Assembly: GCA_031841125.1 (NCBI GenBank)
Contig: CM063109.1
Span: forward strand, 8,222,321-8,286,320
Length of the DNA stretch: 64,000 nucleotides
Origin: Acanthococcus lagerstroemiae
Lineage: Eukaryota; Arthropoda; Insecta; Hemiptera; Eriococcidae
Direction of reading: 5' to 3'
Positions 12,272 through 22,881 of the stretch are shown piece after piece; position 1 is the stretch's first letter; every line of letters begins with the position of its first letter. The position numbers and the translations under genes are program-made. Under the pieces are notes generated by a model. That model made no database searches, had not been told where the DNA came from, and saw nothing but the letters and a program-made list of their open reading frames with translations.

Positions 12272-13143
12272 GACTGTTTATCGCTGCCCTTGGCAGAGAA
12301 CTCGGACCACTCCTTACACCAATCCTGGCAATTTCGTGCGCTGCCGCCGAACTTAAAATGGTACCAGCAAGTGTCGAATTTTCTTCGCCCCCTGGACTTA
12401 CTTCGTGACCGGTTCGGATGCGGACTGTTGCTGCGGCTACGACTACGACGAGCTTGACCCTGTCGCAATCCTGCCACCTCTCTGCGCAAGTCGTTGAGCG
12501 CATTGACGAGCTCGCTTAGTTGTTGCTGGTTTACCGGCGCGCTCGGGTTGGCTGTAGCTGCCATGCTGGTTGCTGCTACTGACCTGGCTGGACCTACATC
12601 CATGATCTTATCGGCCATGACAGCAATCTCAGACAGTGGTGAGGAAGATGGTGCCAGTATTCGCTGTACGTCCTCTGGCAGTAACGAAGTGAAGACAGTG
12701 CGCATAATAGTTAGAGACACCTTACCTTGGGCTGTGTGCTCCATCTCTCGTAGCAGTGCTGTTGGTTTGCGGTCACCTAGGGTCAACCCCTGCAAGATCC
12801 TCCGGATGCGCTGTTCTTCGCTGTCTGCGTGAATGCTCACCAATTTCTCCTTAACCGCAGTGTATGGCGCCTCCGGCGGGTTGCGTACTATTTCCGCCAC
12901 ATCACGCAGTATTTCCTGTGGTATTGCGGTAATAACGTGGTGGTACCTAGTCCTTTCACTGGTGACATTGCTGAGTGCAAAACTGGCCTCTGCCTGGTAG
13001 AAGAAGAACTCGATATCATCCTTCGAGAATTGGGGCATCTTGACGGCTATTCGCTCCACGTACGTGGGCCCGGCGCCAGACGATATTGGCAGCTCTCGCT
13101 TCATCTCGTCTGGATCTGAGGACTTCTCGTCCCTGCTGGACAT
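12259..13143 (-). CDS. Gypsy Gag protein
   Basis: The ATG at 13143 opens a 294-residue frame. The N-terminal half contains the capsid-like part (PQFSKDDIEFFFYQAEASFAL and following helices). A short Q/L-rich coiled segment around residues 205-225 follows, then a basic Arg/Ser stretch. A C-terminal zinc-knuckle-like motif (CWYHFKFGGSARNC) is typical of one branch of insect gypsy elements. It would package the element RNA into particles. The frame is intact and ends at the proposed frameshift site. Confidence 0.93.
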   Translation of the reverse strand: MSSRDEKSSDPDEMKRELPISSGAGPTYVERIAVKMPQFSKDDIEFFFYQAEASFALSNVTSERTRYHHVITAIPQEILRDVAEIVRNPPEAPYTAVKEKLVSIHADSEEQRIRRILQGLTLGDRKPTALLREMEHTAQGKVSLTIMRTVFTSLLPEDVQRILAPSSSPLSEIAVMADKIMDVGPARSVAATSMAATANPSAPVNQQQLSELVNALNDLRREVAGLRQGQARRSRSRSNSPHPNRSRSKSRGRRKFDTCWYHFKFGGSARNCQDWCKEWSEFSAKGSDKQSGNK

Positions 13144-13392
13144 TTTGGCCGCCGCCCGAAGGTTATCAGCTCGCCGAACTTCAACAAACTTGCGCGGTTT
13201 GTATAGACGCGTTTTCCAAGTCGCGACACTCCACTATGTGCCCGGACTTGCACAAGCTTGCACTTTGTGCCGAATTCTTACGAGTTACACTGTTTTGTAG
13301 AGAACGAAAAAAAAGACTCGCGAAAAACGAGTGCCTGAGAATCGCGTTCTAACGTGGAAAAAAAGTAGGATCGTATGTCGAGGTCACCACTT

Positions 13393-13568
13393 TGGCCGAT
13401 GCGTGTTACGGCGAGAAAAAAGATCGATAACTTGCTGCGCGTATAAACTCTATTTGCATACTAAATACTGAACAACGTTAAAAGTAGATACATGAAATCT
13501 CGTGTCTTATCTCCCTGTAACCGGTTAATCTCTGACTGAAAAGTTGCCTTATGGCTGCGCGTCGCCAC
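13393..13568 (-). repeat. Putative 5' LTR of the gypsy element
   Basis: On the minus strand the segment begins TGTGGCGACGCG at the edge of the 137-bp repeat and ends GGCCA. It is followed by AAGTGGTGACCTCGAC, which resembles the primer-binding region seen after the LTR in many insect gypsy elements. There is no second copy to confirm the boundaries, and the TG overlaps the flanking repeat by one base. Confidence 0.5.
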
Positions 13569-13705
13569 ATATATATTTTACTCATTTTAAACACGATATT
13601 AGGATTTTAGAGGCTGGAATTGTGACCGACAATGATTTCCAAACCAGAACTTTAAAAATTTTCCCATGAACCCTCTTCCTATTCAATGAAACAGTTAACG
13701 AGTTG
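13569..13705. repeat. 137-bp direct repeat, right copy
   Basis: Identical to 9529-9665. It continues without a break into 13706 onward, so this is the copy joined to the original right-hand flank. Confidence 0.95.
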
Positions 13706-14377
13706 GAGTTGAAAATGTTGGGTAAAATCAAGTCCACGAACTTCAAGGCCCATTTCATATTGGATCTGCTTATAAATGTCATTTACAATACACCCTCCGC
13801 CCCTCAGGTACCACAATTTGCAAGTTTCATTCGAAATGGGGCTATAAATGAAAGAATTGACACCCACGCGTGTTTATTGATATCCTCAGTTTTTCAGCCT
13901 CTCTTCCGCCATAAATGTCACAATTTTTTAATAAAATTAAATGATAATGAAAAAGTGTTCAGTGACCCTTTGAACCTACAAAACACCTATATTGCATTTT
14001 AAAACAATTTTGAACTTCGTCCCTCTAGCAGAAGTCACGATTTTCGGCTTTAGACAAAGCAATATCAAAACTGAATTCTGCGATCTCAAAAACATTAACA
14101 AATCATTCGTCGATTCGATGATTTGATCTAATAAAGGTTTTTCAAGTCCTGGTACCCAAGCCATCAGAGACACTGATAATACACAGTACACAACAAAAAG
14201 TTTCGAAGTGAAATTTCTCAAGACAGGAGAGGAGAAAACTTCAAGAATAAGTAGAGGAGAACGTAGAGAAATTGTCCCAGGGTAACTCTGGCAACCTCAG
14301 TGCTCACAGAACTTGGTACGTCGGAAAAATCAAAGATTTCTCCAATAAAGTCTGCGCCGAAAATTCCAGGTTCTTGA
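13706..14377. other. Non-coding stretch with one doubtful short frame
   Basis: A 62-codon minus-strand frame (13679-13867) runs into the 137-bp repeat. It has no recognisable domain and no clear splice context. Otherwise AT-rich DNA with no feature I can support. Confidence 0.5.
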
Positions 14378-15372
14378 TCAGTATGGGAGGGGAGGGGACT
14401 CCATGGTGACCCTCACCGAATAGCGCGCTCCGGAAGCGGAAGGCGACATTGGGGCTCGGGCCGGCCTCAAAGCGTCCCTCCGGCCACTGATGCGATACTC
14501 GAATGGGTAGTTTCTGGGACCGGGGGTGCGGTATCTCAGGGGCCACTTTGGCATGCGTGCATCGCCATACGTCCCAGCACACCAATGCATGATGCGGAGA
14601 AGGGCTATTTTTAGTTCCCCTTAATGAAGCTTCTGCGGAATTTATGAAATAATTTCGAAGGATCTTCGTCAGGGGAATTTGAACGAGGAACAGTTTTGTT
14701 TGATACATTTTTCGATAAAAATCAATATTTGTCGACTTACCTAAAAATTCACAAATTTGGGGAGTTTTGTATTCATTTGCCAATTTTTTGGATATCAACT
14801 GAATTTATCAGATCCCACCCCCGGACGAATGCAGAATACTACCAACGAATGCACAAAATACATACTGGCGTACGGATAGTAGAAATCAGGAATGCCCATC
14901 TGATCAGGCTCGTATCCACTTGAGTCGCTGCTCTCTTCGTTCGGCTTCAAACTGGCGGCCGCTATGCTACTCTGACTTTGCCCATCTCTTTTTTCGTGCT
15001 GCAGAAGTACGGACATAATATCTTCTGTGTTCTTGGTGGTTTCCGCGGTGGCTGTGTTCCTCATCGATGAGTTGGACTGCTCGGGATCTTCCAGCGGCAA
15101 TATCGAAAATTCGGTACATCAAGAACCGGGTTTAACGAAAATAACCATTATGCTTTCATGGTTTGTCAAGCGCAATACTCACCTGACTCGGTTTCATTAG
15201 AATCGGTACTCTCGAGCAGCCGCACTGGCCGCTCTTTAGGAGCATCTTTTCTATCCGCCACCAAATTGATATCGCCGATAGTAATAACATCCACTTGGGT
15301 CTCTTCAGTCGTTTTATGCCTGGTCGCCTCTCCGGACCATGCTTCACCACCGGGCAAATTTGATTTACCCAT
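14378..15372 (-). CDS. Unrecognised gene, three-exon model
   Basis: Proposed exons on the minus strand: 15183-15372 (ATG at 15372), 14866-15087 and 14378-14604. The first donor is CAG|GTGAGT and the second is CCA|GTATGT. Splicing keeps one frame across all three exons (phase 1 at both junctions) and gives about 212 residues ending in TGA. The product is hydrophilic: acidic and Ser/Thr-rich first (TTEETQVDVITIGDIN, SSDSSGYEPDQMG), then an Arg/Pro-rich tail (WPLRYRTPGPRNYPFEY). I see no signal peptide, membrane segment or known domain. The third acceptor lacks a pyrimidine tract, so the last exon is the weakest part. The ATG may not be the true start, because further coding-like segments lie upstream. 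Confidence 0.45.
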
Positions 15373-15749
15373 TTACATGCTCAACTCAGTCAAAATAATC
15401 AATGAAAAAAGAAACATCGAATAAATCTAGAACCGATAAAACAACTCTAAAATAGTCGATACATCAACCGGCTCCGGTTCCGGTACTTCCGGCGCCAGTC
15501 TTATTCCCTCGACTTCCCTCAAAGTTGAACCTGGCAATCATCTATGCTGACAAACCTTCTTCAACTATGTCGTACCAAAAGGTGTACCTGATTTCAATGG
15601 TTGTTATGTAGAGTAGCTGATCTGCTTATAAGTATTTCATTACACGAGTTATTTACCATTTGCGACAAAACACTACACCTCCAAAAATACTTCTGAATTA
15701 TTCCTAACTTCCAGATCTGTAAATGTTTTAGAGCACTATTATAACACAT

Positions 15750-16130
15750 AAAACCAGCCCGGCTCGTTGCTCTTCGTTCTTCAGTTTCCATTTTCTTCCT
15801 CATCACGTCCAAATTATACTTCACGACGTTCACAATAGTCTACAGAAACACAGTTCAAAGTTTCAAAGTTTGATAATAGTTATTTACTTTTGCTACCAAC
15901 CAAGCGCATCCGAGGAAAACAGTACTTACCTTATAATTGATGAAATGGTAGGTAATTGACTTTTTGAGCTTTACCATCAGGTCCTGTTTCCGTACGTAAT
16001 CTGACTTTGATGAATTTATCATTTTTCAGGTCTGCTATCCTAGCCCTGAGCATCTTTCTTTCAAATTTCAGCAGTTCGCAAAAATCGGGTTCAACATTTT
16101 CGAGTGATTCCCCACAAAAGCTCTTTATCT
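15750..16130 (-). CDS. Candidate additional exons of the same unknown gene
   Basis: Two segments look coding. One, near 15945-16130, has about 60 open codons rich in charged residues ([20 protein letters not shown]) and ends at the strong donor AAG|GTAAGT, but an in-frame TAA sits just before that donor. The other, below 15842, follows a good acceptor (TTTCTGTAG) and encodes [20 protein letters not shown], a likely helix. I could not join them to the downstream exons in one frame. They may be exons of a separate transcript or relics. Confidence 0.35.
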
Positions 16131-16660
16131 AAGCCAAGTAACTTTAATGATGATCGTTTCACACATTCTCGCACAGAATCCCATGCTTAAGCGCTCCAGT
16201 ATATCGCATCTTTAATTGTGTGTGATTCCACGAATACGGGTTTTTGAGTCCTCATCTTCCTATTTCAGCAGCATTGCTCGAAGTAATAATTTTCGGTAAC
16301 GTTTTTTAACATTAATGCCCCGGTCTCCCTTACGCAAACGGAAGAAAAGAAAAGGCGAGAAAAAAATGGGATAATGAATTTTGTCAAACACAGGAAAATT
16401 GTAGCAGAGACCGGAGAGTAGCAAGAGAAAGAGATGCATAAAAAACTGGCAGTTGGGCTATGCTTAGTATCAGGTTGGTGAGAGGGGGAGGCTTCTAGAC
16501 CCGCGGTTTTAATCTAAGGCTGCATAATAAATGATTATAATAATAATGATAAAGAAATAAATGAATATAATACATTGTAATCTTGACTCAAAATTTACTC
16601 ACGATAATCGTATAATTTAATCGAGAAAAAGCGTGTAAAATTAATAAGTAAAGAATATGC
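16131..16660. other. AT-rich intergenic DNA
   Basis: No gene is visible. The part next to 16660 (gcgtgtaaaattaataagta) resembles the sequence downstream of NSF cassette B near 55830, so cassettes B and D share their 3' flank. Confidence 0.6.
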
Positions 16661-18598
16661 TTAATGTTGAATGTAACAGACGTTGTCTCTTTCACGTACT
16701 TTGAAGCTCCCCATGAAAGTTGGAACTCTGGATTGGTCGTCAACATATCTGACTTTGTCTAGTAGATCAAACACCTTTTTGATGGTAAAATCACACTTAC
16801 TGTAATCAAAAATCACATGAAATGTTATGTTTTTCAAATTATCAAATTACGTGAACAGACTGATTATTTTGGGGCTTGGGTTTCTGCAATCCGAATAGAT
16901 AAAAAAATTAGGCATACTTATTGATGATTTTGTTCACTGAGACTTTAACTATAAGCCAATATCTCCATATAACTCGTATACGATAACTACAAATTAAATC
17001 CAAAAACCACACATGTCATTTCTGAAATTTCGACTTGGCCGCCAGATAGCGCTATACCAGCGACTACACTCCTAACCACAGACATGCATGTTTCTTTATG
17101 CATGTCTGTGCTCCTAATACTTCCGTGCACAGAGTATTCAGGCAACATCTTCTGTTTATTCATCCGCAGCATTCATCCAGCAGAACAGCAGCATATTACG
17201 TTGCTGTTTGACAACAAAGTCGAAATTTCAAAAATGACATGCAGTATCGTATCCAGGAATATTCGGACTTCCCAGACCGGTGGCGCGCTAGCATCGGGCC
17301 TTCCTCCCTTTCCGCACTTCAGGAAATAGTGCCATAGAATTCTTATCAACGTTAGGATACACTGTACGTAAACAATGCCTAGCATCTCATGTAATCCTAA
17401 CGTTGATAAGGTTCTGTTGAATCTTGGGAAGTCCGAATGGCGAGGGGAGGGGGGTTGACCTAACATATGGGGTTTCTAATGTTTCCGAGATTCGCATTTT
17501 CCTGAATTTTTAAGCGCACGACTGTACGGGGGGGTCAGACCCCTAGACCCCCTCCCCCTTGTATACGGCCCTGATGACATGGGTGGTTTTTGGAATTAGG
17601 TCTTCAAATATACGACCACAGATAATGATTTACAAATTACGCATCAATAAGTTATAAAAGAAACTAATAATTACCTGTATTGTCTTAGCCTAAACAAAAT
17701 TTCGGAGATTTCTTCTTTACTAAAAACATCACTCTGCTGGACCACCGAAATCAAGTGTTCAATCTCCCTGAGGGGCGGAATATAAAGTGCAGGTTCAAAC
17801 AAACGTAATAAGTCCACATTATTTAGCACACTACAAGGAATGAAATCAAAATATTACCAAATCACATACTTCATCTATTCGACAAGCCTCCACTAGTAAT
17901 TTTATAACAGCAACTTACTTGGTATTATTGTGCTTAGAGGTACATAAGACTAACAGTTTCTTCCCTTTAGGCGGCAATTTCGTTAGAAAAATTTCAAATG
18001 CACGGACGGTATAATAATCGTATTGAATTTCGTCTTCGTCCTCAGTCACAGAGTTGTAGTTGAAAAAGTCTTCAATATTGTCGATAAGTATACAACTCAA
18101 ATGAAATTGATAGGCATCCTCAAAAACCTAGAACAGACGAGCAAATCGGTATAATTTTTTATGATATTTGTTTGAATTAGTAGAAAGTAATAAATGGAAA
18201 TCAGACAAACAAGAATACGAATGGCGTCAGCAGAAAAAACTTACTTTGCGAATACTGGCGCACCTTGCATCCTCAGAATAACCAACCACGTCCGCGGGTG
18301 TACAGACTTTGATGAATGGGAAATTACATCGCTTCGCAATTTCGGCGGCCAACGTTGTTTTGCCCGATCCTAAAACCAACGTACACATAAGAATTCAAAT
18401 TTCCTGATGGGTGAAAACGTACAACAGCAATATTATCTTACCTGTCAACAGTACTGAAACCAATCTGGACGACTCAGCAGCGCGCAACTCTTTAATTAAC
18501 TGCTCACCTTTGGTCAGGATATCACTGACAGGACTTCCCCAAACTATAAAACCACGTGGCATCCAGTGTTCCAAAAATTCGACTCTAGTACTAAACGC
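16661..18598 (-). CDS. NSF D2 cassette D, five exons, Walker A damaged
   Basis: Exons: 18442-18598, 18245-18369, 17919-18127, 17675-17830, 16661-16799, all with GT-AG borders and open in one frame to TAA. The product matches the second AAA+ domain and C-terminus of NSF, which disassembles SNARE complexes. The first exon starts at the AFS.. residues where D2 begins ([19 protein letters not shown]). Relative to its sisters it has lost nine bases, so the P-loop reads LLTGSGKT instead of [11 protein letters not shown], and Walker B reads ILIDNIE instead of DD. An acidic stretch (VTEDEDEIQYDYY) replaces the usual IGPRYSN-like loop. No N-terminal or D1 exons precede it: 119 bp upstream is the stop of cassette C. 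It may be a cassette with non-canonical nucleotide binding or an early pseudogene, although no frame is broken. Confidence 0.88.
16995..17601. mobile_element. Insertion in the last intron of cassette D
   Basis: About 607 bp sits between ctacaaat (16987-16994) and cttcaaat (17602-17609), a probable 8-bp target duplication with one mismatch. The ends are inverted: ccaaaaaccacacatgtcat at the left against ccaaaaaccacccatgtcat reversed at the right. The same intron in cassettes A and B lacks it. Inside are nested inverted repeats, at 17261-17276 against 17422-17438 and a perfect 17-bp pair at 17342-17358 against 17394-17410. Confidence 0.7.
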
Positions 18599-18717
18599 CT
18601 GCAAGGATTAGATTAATTAATTTCCAAGAAAGTCTTCGTATTTTATGTTTATTCATGGAAGAGACCGGCCAAACAGTGAACAATATATCTAATGGATCTT
18701 TGGTATAAACTAGCTTA
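18599..18717 (-). promoter_or_regulatory. 119-bp inter-cassette spacer C to D
   Basis: This spacer lies between the stop of cassette C and the first splice acceptor (TTGCAG|GCG) of cassette D. It is closely related to the A-to-B spacer (62034-62149) and to the DNA just upstream of cassette C (24524-24625). It is too short for N-domain or D1 exons. In the related A-B spacer, AATAAA-like hexamers occur on the minus strand. Confidence 0.7.
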
Positions 18718-21700
18718 TTAATTTACTTCTTCGAATTCGGACAAGAAGGTTGGAACTCTGAATTCCTCTTCAACTTGTCTGACTTCGTCTATTAGACCAC
18801 ACACTTTTTTGATGCCAATGAAAATCCTGTAATCAAACACCACATGAGATGTTATGTTTTTCAAATAATAAAATGAAATGAACAGATTGATTACTTCGGG
18901 GCTTGGGTTTCTGCAATCCGAATAGCTAACAAATTGGGCATAGGCATAGGGTACTTTTTCATGATTTTGTTCACTGACATAGTTTAACTATAAGCCGCAA
19001 TATTTTCATGCATCAGCTCATATAATATTATACGATAACTACAAATACAGGGTGTCTGAATTTCGGTTGCTAAGCGGGGAGGAATGAATAGTACTTGAAT
19101 ATACAAAGCAAAAGTGTTATTATCACCTTTTGCCTAATCACAAAATTGAAGGCGCCGCATCTTTGTAAAAATCGAAAAATTCACTAATTTTGACCTATTA
19201 CAAAAATTACGAGTAATGATGTTGCCCAGTCTCCAATGATGCCATGGTACAGCACTCACTTAGAGTAACAAAACAAGTTATTACGAAATCCGGCCTGCTC
19301 TGAAAATTTAAGCAGGTAAATGGCATCCAAAATTCAGAAATTTCTATTTTTTTTACAAAATTGTGCAAAAAGCCTACTTTTACTGAATCCCAACATGAAT
19401 AACCAAAGGCCGGCGTACAGTTCTCATTATCAAAACTGGTAGCCCTGATTCAGATGAACAAAAAATCATACCACTATCTCCTTCCAGTTTTCAGAATTTA
19501 AAAAGTTAAGACGCGTTGAAGTACTTTAAAATTTCAAAAAAATAGAAAATTTAACTCGCCCTAAAAATTAAACTGTTAGGGGGAAAGCTATTTGGTTTCT
19601 AGGCTCCACTCAAAAGTAAGTTTCCCTAAATTCGTAGGCAGAAACAAAAATAAAATAAAACGAAATGAAAGGGAAATGTAAATCTTGAGTTTTGCACACT
19701 CTGGAATAGAACTGGAATTGCTATATCAGTGCTACAAAAATGAGCCAACATTTCGACGTGCGTTGCTTGTGAATTACGAAGTGTAATACATTTCTACACC
19801 GCGTAACCGACGTTCGACGGAAATTCACGAGAAATTGTGTCATACAGTCAATGGCGCATCTAGGGGTTTCCCAAAGGGGGGGGGGGGCACAATAAGGTTT
19901 TCAAGGGAGAAAAAGTCGAAAATTGTAGTTTTTTTTTTTAAATCGCTGATATTAGAGGACTATGTAAAAATATTGAGAGGGCACGCCCCCCCCCCCCCGA
20001 CGCTACACCACTGCATACAGTGGCGAATTTCAGAAGAAAAGCCAAGTCTCTTGTTTCCAGGTTTCAAATTTTTGCAAGAAAACATCGAGTTTGCAGACTT
20101 ACTAACAGAAGATAAAAGTAAAGCGCACTTTTAATCGGAGTGATAACTGGTACATTCAGTAAGAGTTGATACATTTTTTGAAATAATTTACTTAAAAAAT
20201 TTATTCTCAATCTGGTAACGTCTCAAATTTTTAGATTTCTTTTATAATGTGGGGAAATCAGTTAGTGTACAGAAGACAAATGCTGCTAAAAAACTGAACA
20301 GAATTAAAGCCTGTTGTTAATTTGCAGCGAAAGTGCACAAACCATAACAATGGCTTGTCATAAAATGAATCAAGTTTCATTGATCTACTTTCAGCGAGAG
20401 GTCTTCTTGTATTCCAGTGCCTATTTTATGGTGGTTAGACAACTAGTTCAACAGATGAAGTCTTCATGTAACGCCAGTCATTCATTCAAGCATAACGACT
20501 ATTGAAAGTTACAATAAATTAGAAGCGTTTGTAATTTTTCTTTTTTTTATTTTTCTTCTTTGATCATAAGGTTCATTTTTCGATCATTTCAGAAGCTTCA
20601 TGAACTTCAACGCGACATAACTTTTTAAATTCTGAAAACTGGAAGGAGATAGTGGTATGATTTTTTATTCATCTGAATCAGGGCTACTAGTTTTGATAAT
20701 GAGAAACGCCGGCCTTTGGTTATTCATGTTGGGGTTCAGTAAAAGTAGGCTTTTTGCACAATTTTGTATAAAATTGAAATTTCTGAATTTTGGATGCCAT
20801 TTACCTGCTTAAATTTTCAGAGCAGGCCGGATATCGTAATAACTTGTTTTGTTACTCCAAGTGAGTGCTGTAACATGGCATCATTGTAGACTGGGCAACA
20901 TCATTACTCGTGATTTTTATAATGGGTCAAAATTGGTGAATTTTTCGATTTTTACAAAGATGCGGCGCCCTCAATTTTGTGATTAGGCAAAAGGTGATAA
21001 TAACACTTTTGCTTTGTCTACTCAAGAGCTATTCATTCCTCCCCGCTTAGCAACCGAAACTCGGACACCCTGTATATGACCACAGTTAATTTACAGAATA
21101 CACATTAAATTACAAGGGAAAATAATAATTACTCTCCACTTTCAAGTTTTGACGCAATATTGGAGATTTCTAATCGACTGAAAACATCACTCTGCTCGAG
21201 CACTGAAATCAAGTGTTCAATCTTGCTCAGATTCGGAAGGTGAAGTGTAGTTTTAAACAAGGATAATAACTTCATTTCTTCCAGGTCAGATCTGAAATCA
21301 AAATATTACTATATCATATACTTCATGTATTCGACAAGCCTTCCCAAGAGAAATTTTATAACAGTAGCTTACCGTTTTATACTACTGGTACACAAGACTA
21401 ACAGTTTCTTCCCTTTAGGCGGCAATTTTTTCAGCAAAACTCTTAATGTAAGGACGATACTATTCGAATACTGGGGGCCTATATGGCTGTAGTCGACCAG
21501 ATTTTCAATATCGTCAAGAAGTATACAACTCGAGTGGGATTGATATGCATCATCAAAAACCTAGAAACAGACGAGCAAACCGGTATCATTTTTGATGATA
21601 CATACATATTATTTGTTCGAATTAGTAGAAAGTAAGGTAATGAATGTGAATCAGACAAAACCCTGATCTTGAGCATCGACGTCAAATGACACTCTTTGTG

Positions 21701-22848
21701 AGTCAAAACGGTATCAGTTGACCTCTTTTTCTAATTTGTTCTCACTCAACTCCTGGAATCCGCCTTTTTGAGCATTACTTCAGAGACGTCGGGGAGGTTG
21801 TTAGGGCTATCTTAACTCTCTTCCCTTGTGGCAGAAAAACCGGCTTAGGTCAAAATCTGGCGAGTTGGTACTTAGGCTCGAACCTGGGACCTCCGGATTC
21901 CAAGACCAACGCGCTATCCACTCGGCCAACCGGACCCCTTAAAAGAGTGTCGGTCGTTGACAATCATGTAGGTTCCACCCATTTGTAGCAGAATTGATAA
22001 AAGTGTCAGGAACTGCATTCTTGAGACAGGACGCTGTTAAGCAAAAACCGGCCAAGCGACCAAAATCTGTTGTTTGAGAAAACGTAATATTAAAAGCCAA
22101 TGAATAAAGCCGGTTTACGGACATTGCGTTTCCTGACCAGCTTTCATCAACGTAGATATACATTTTTGTATCAGGGGCCCAATTTTAGAAAAATCTACTT
22201 TTAACCCTCTTTCCAACGATACTAATAACTCATCTTGTCAACAAATGTCGCTTGGCCGGGTTTTGCTTAACAGCGGCTATTTTAACTCAGGGATGATAAG
22301 CCAATCAATAAAGCTTAAACTTACGGCTTTTGCTTACGACCTTGAAAATATGACTGATGCTTATAGCTTATGAATTGATTGGCTTAAGCTTATGGCTTAT
22401 AGCTTAAACTTATGGCTGGCTTAATCTTATGGCTTATTTGTATTTCCAGCGATCAGTATGAGCGCTATAGTCGAGGTAAGTTATTCTGTTATCAATTTTG
22501 GAAGAAATGGTGATGAATGGCCGTTAACATTGTGTGTGGGATATTGGTTTTAGACAATATTTTAAATTTCTCATTGGTTCCCTCCAGCTTTCGACACAAT
22601 TTTAGCTCAGCTGTAACCGTAGCTCGCTACGGTTGTTATACTGTTATCCGCCGAAAAAATATGGCTTAGGCTTATGGCTTATAGCCTACAGCACATTTGG
22701 CTTAAACTTATAGCTGACTTAATTGCCCAAAAACCTTTAGCTTATGGCTTAAATCTTATAGCTTATGGCTGACTTATCATCCCTGTTTTAACTTACATGC
22801 GCTGTTTGATAAACAACTGGCCTTATTTTGTCTCAATTCGGACTGTGC

Positions 22849-22881
<33 letters not shown>

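Larger units (their letters stand above)
9666..13568 (-). mobile_element. Truncated Ty3/gypsy LTR retrotransposon
   Basis: On the minus strand the order is putative 5' LTR, untranslated leader, gag, then pol (protease, reverse transcriptase, RNase H, integrase). The integrase is cut off after its catalytic glutamate region, and there is no 3' LTR. The body is about 3.9 kb. Apart from the normal gag/pol frame change, both frames are open. Together with the 137/137 identity of the flanking repeats, this suggests a recent insertion. Without a 3' LTR it cannot transpose by itself. Confidence 0.95.

Noticed and set aside
9795..13352. Many plus-strand frames across 9.8-13.3 kb
   Set aside because: Shadows of the GC-rich gypsy gag and pol on the minus strand.
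9529..13705. The 137-bp repeats as LTRs
   Set aside because: They do not start TG or end CA, one continues into host DNA, and a better LTR (TGTGGCG...GGCCA) lies inside the right copy.
21870..21945. Functional tRNA gene
   Set aside because: A and B boxes are present but the acceptor stem does not close, and a SINE body follows.
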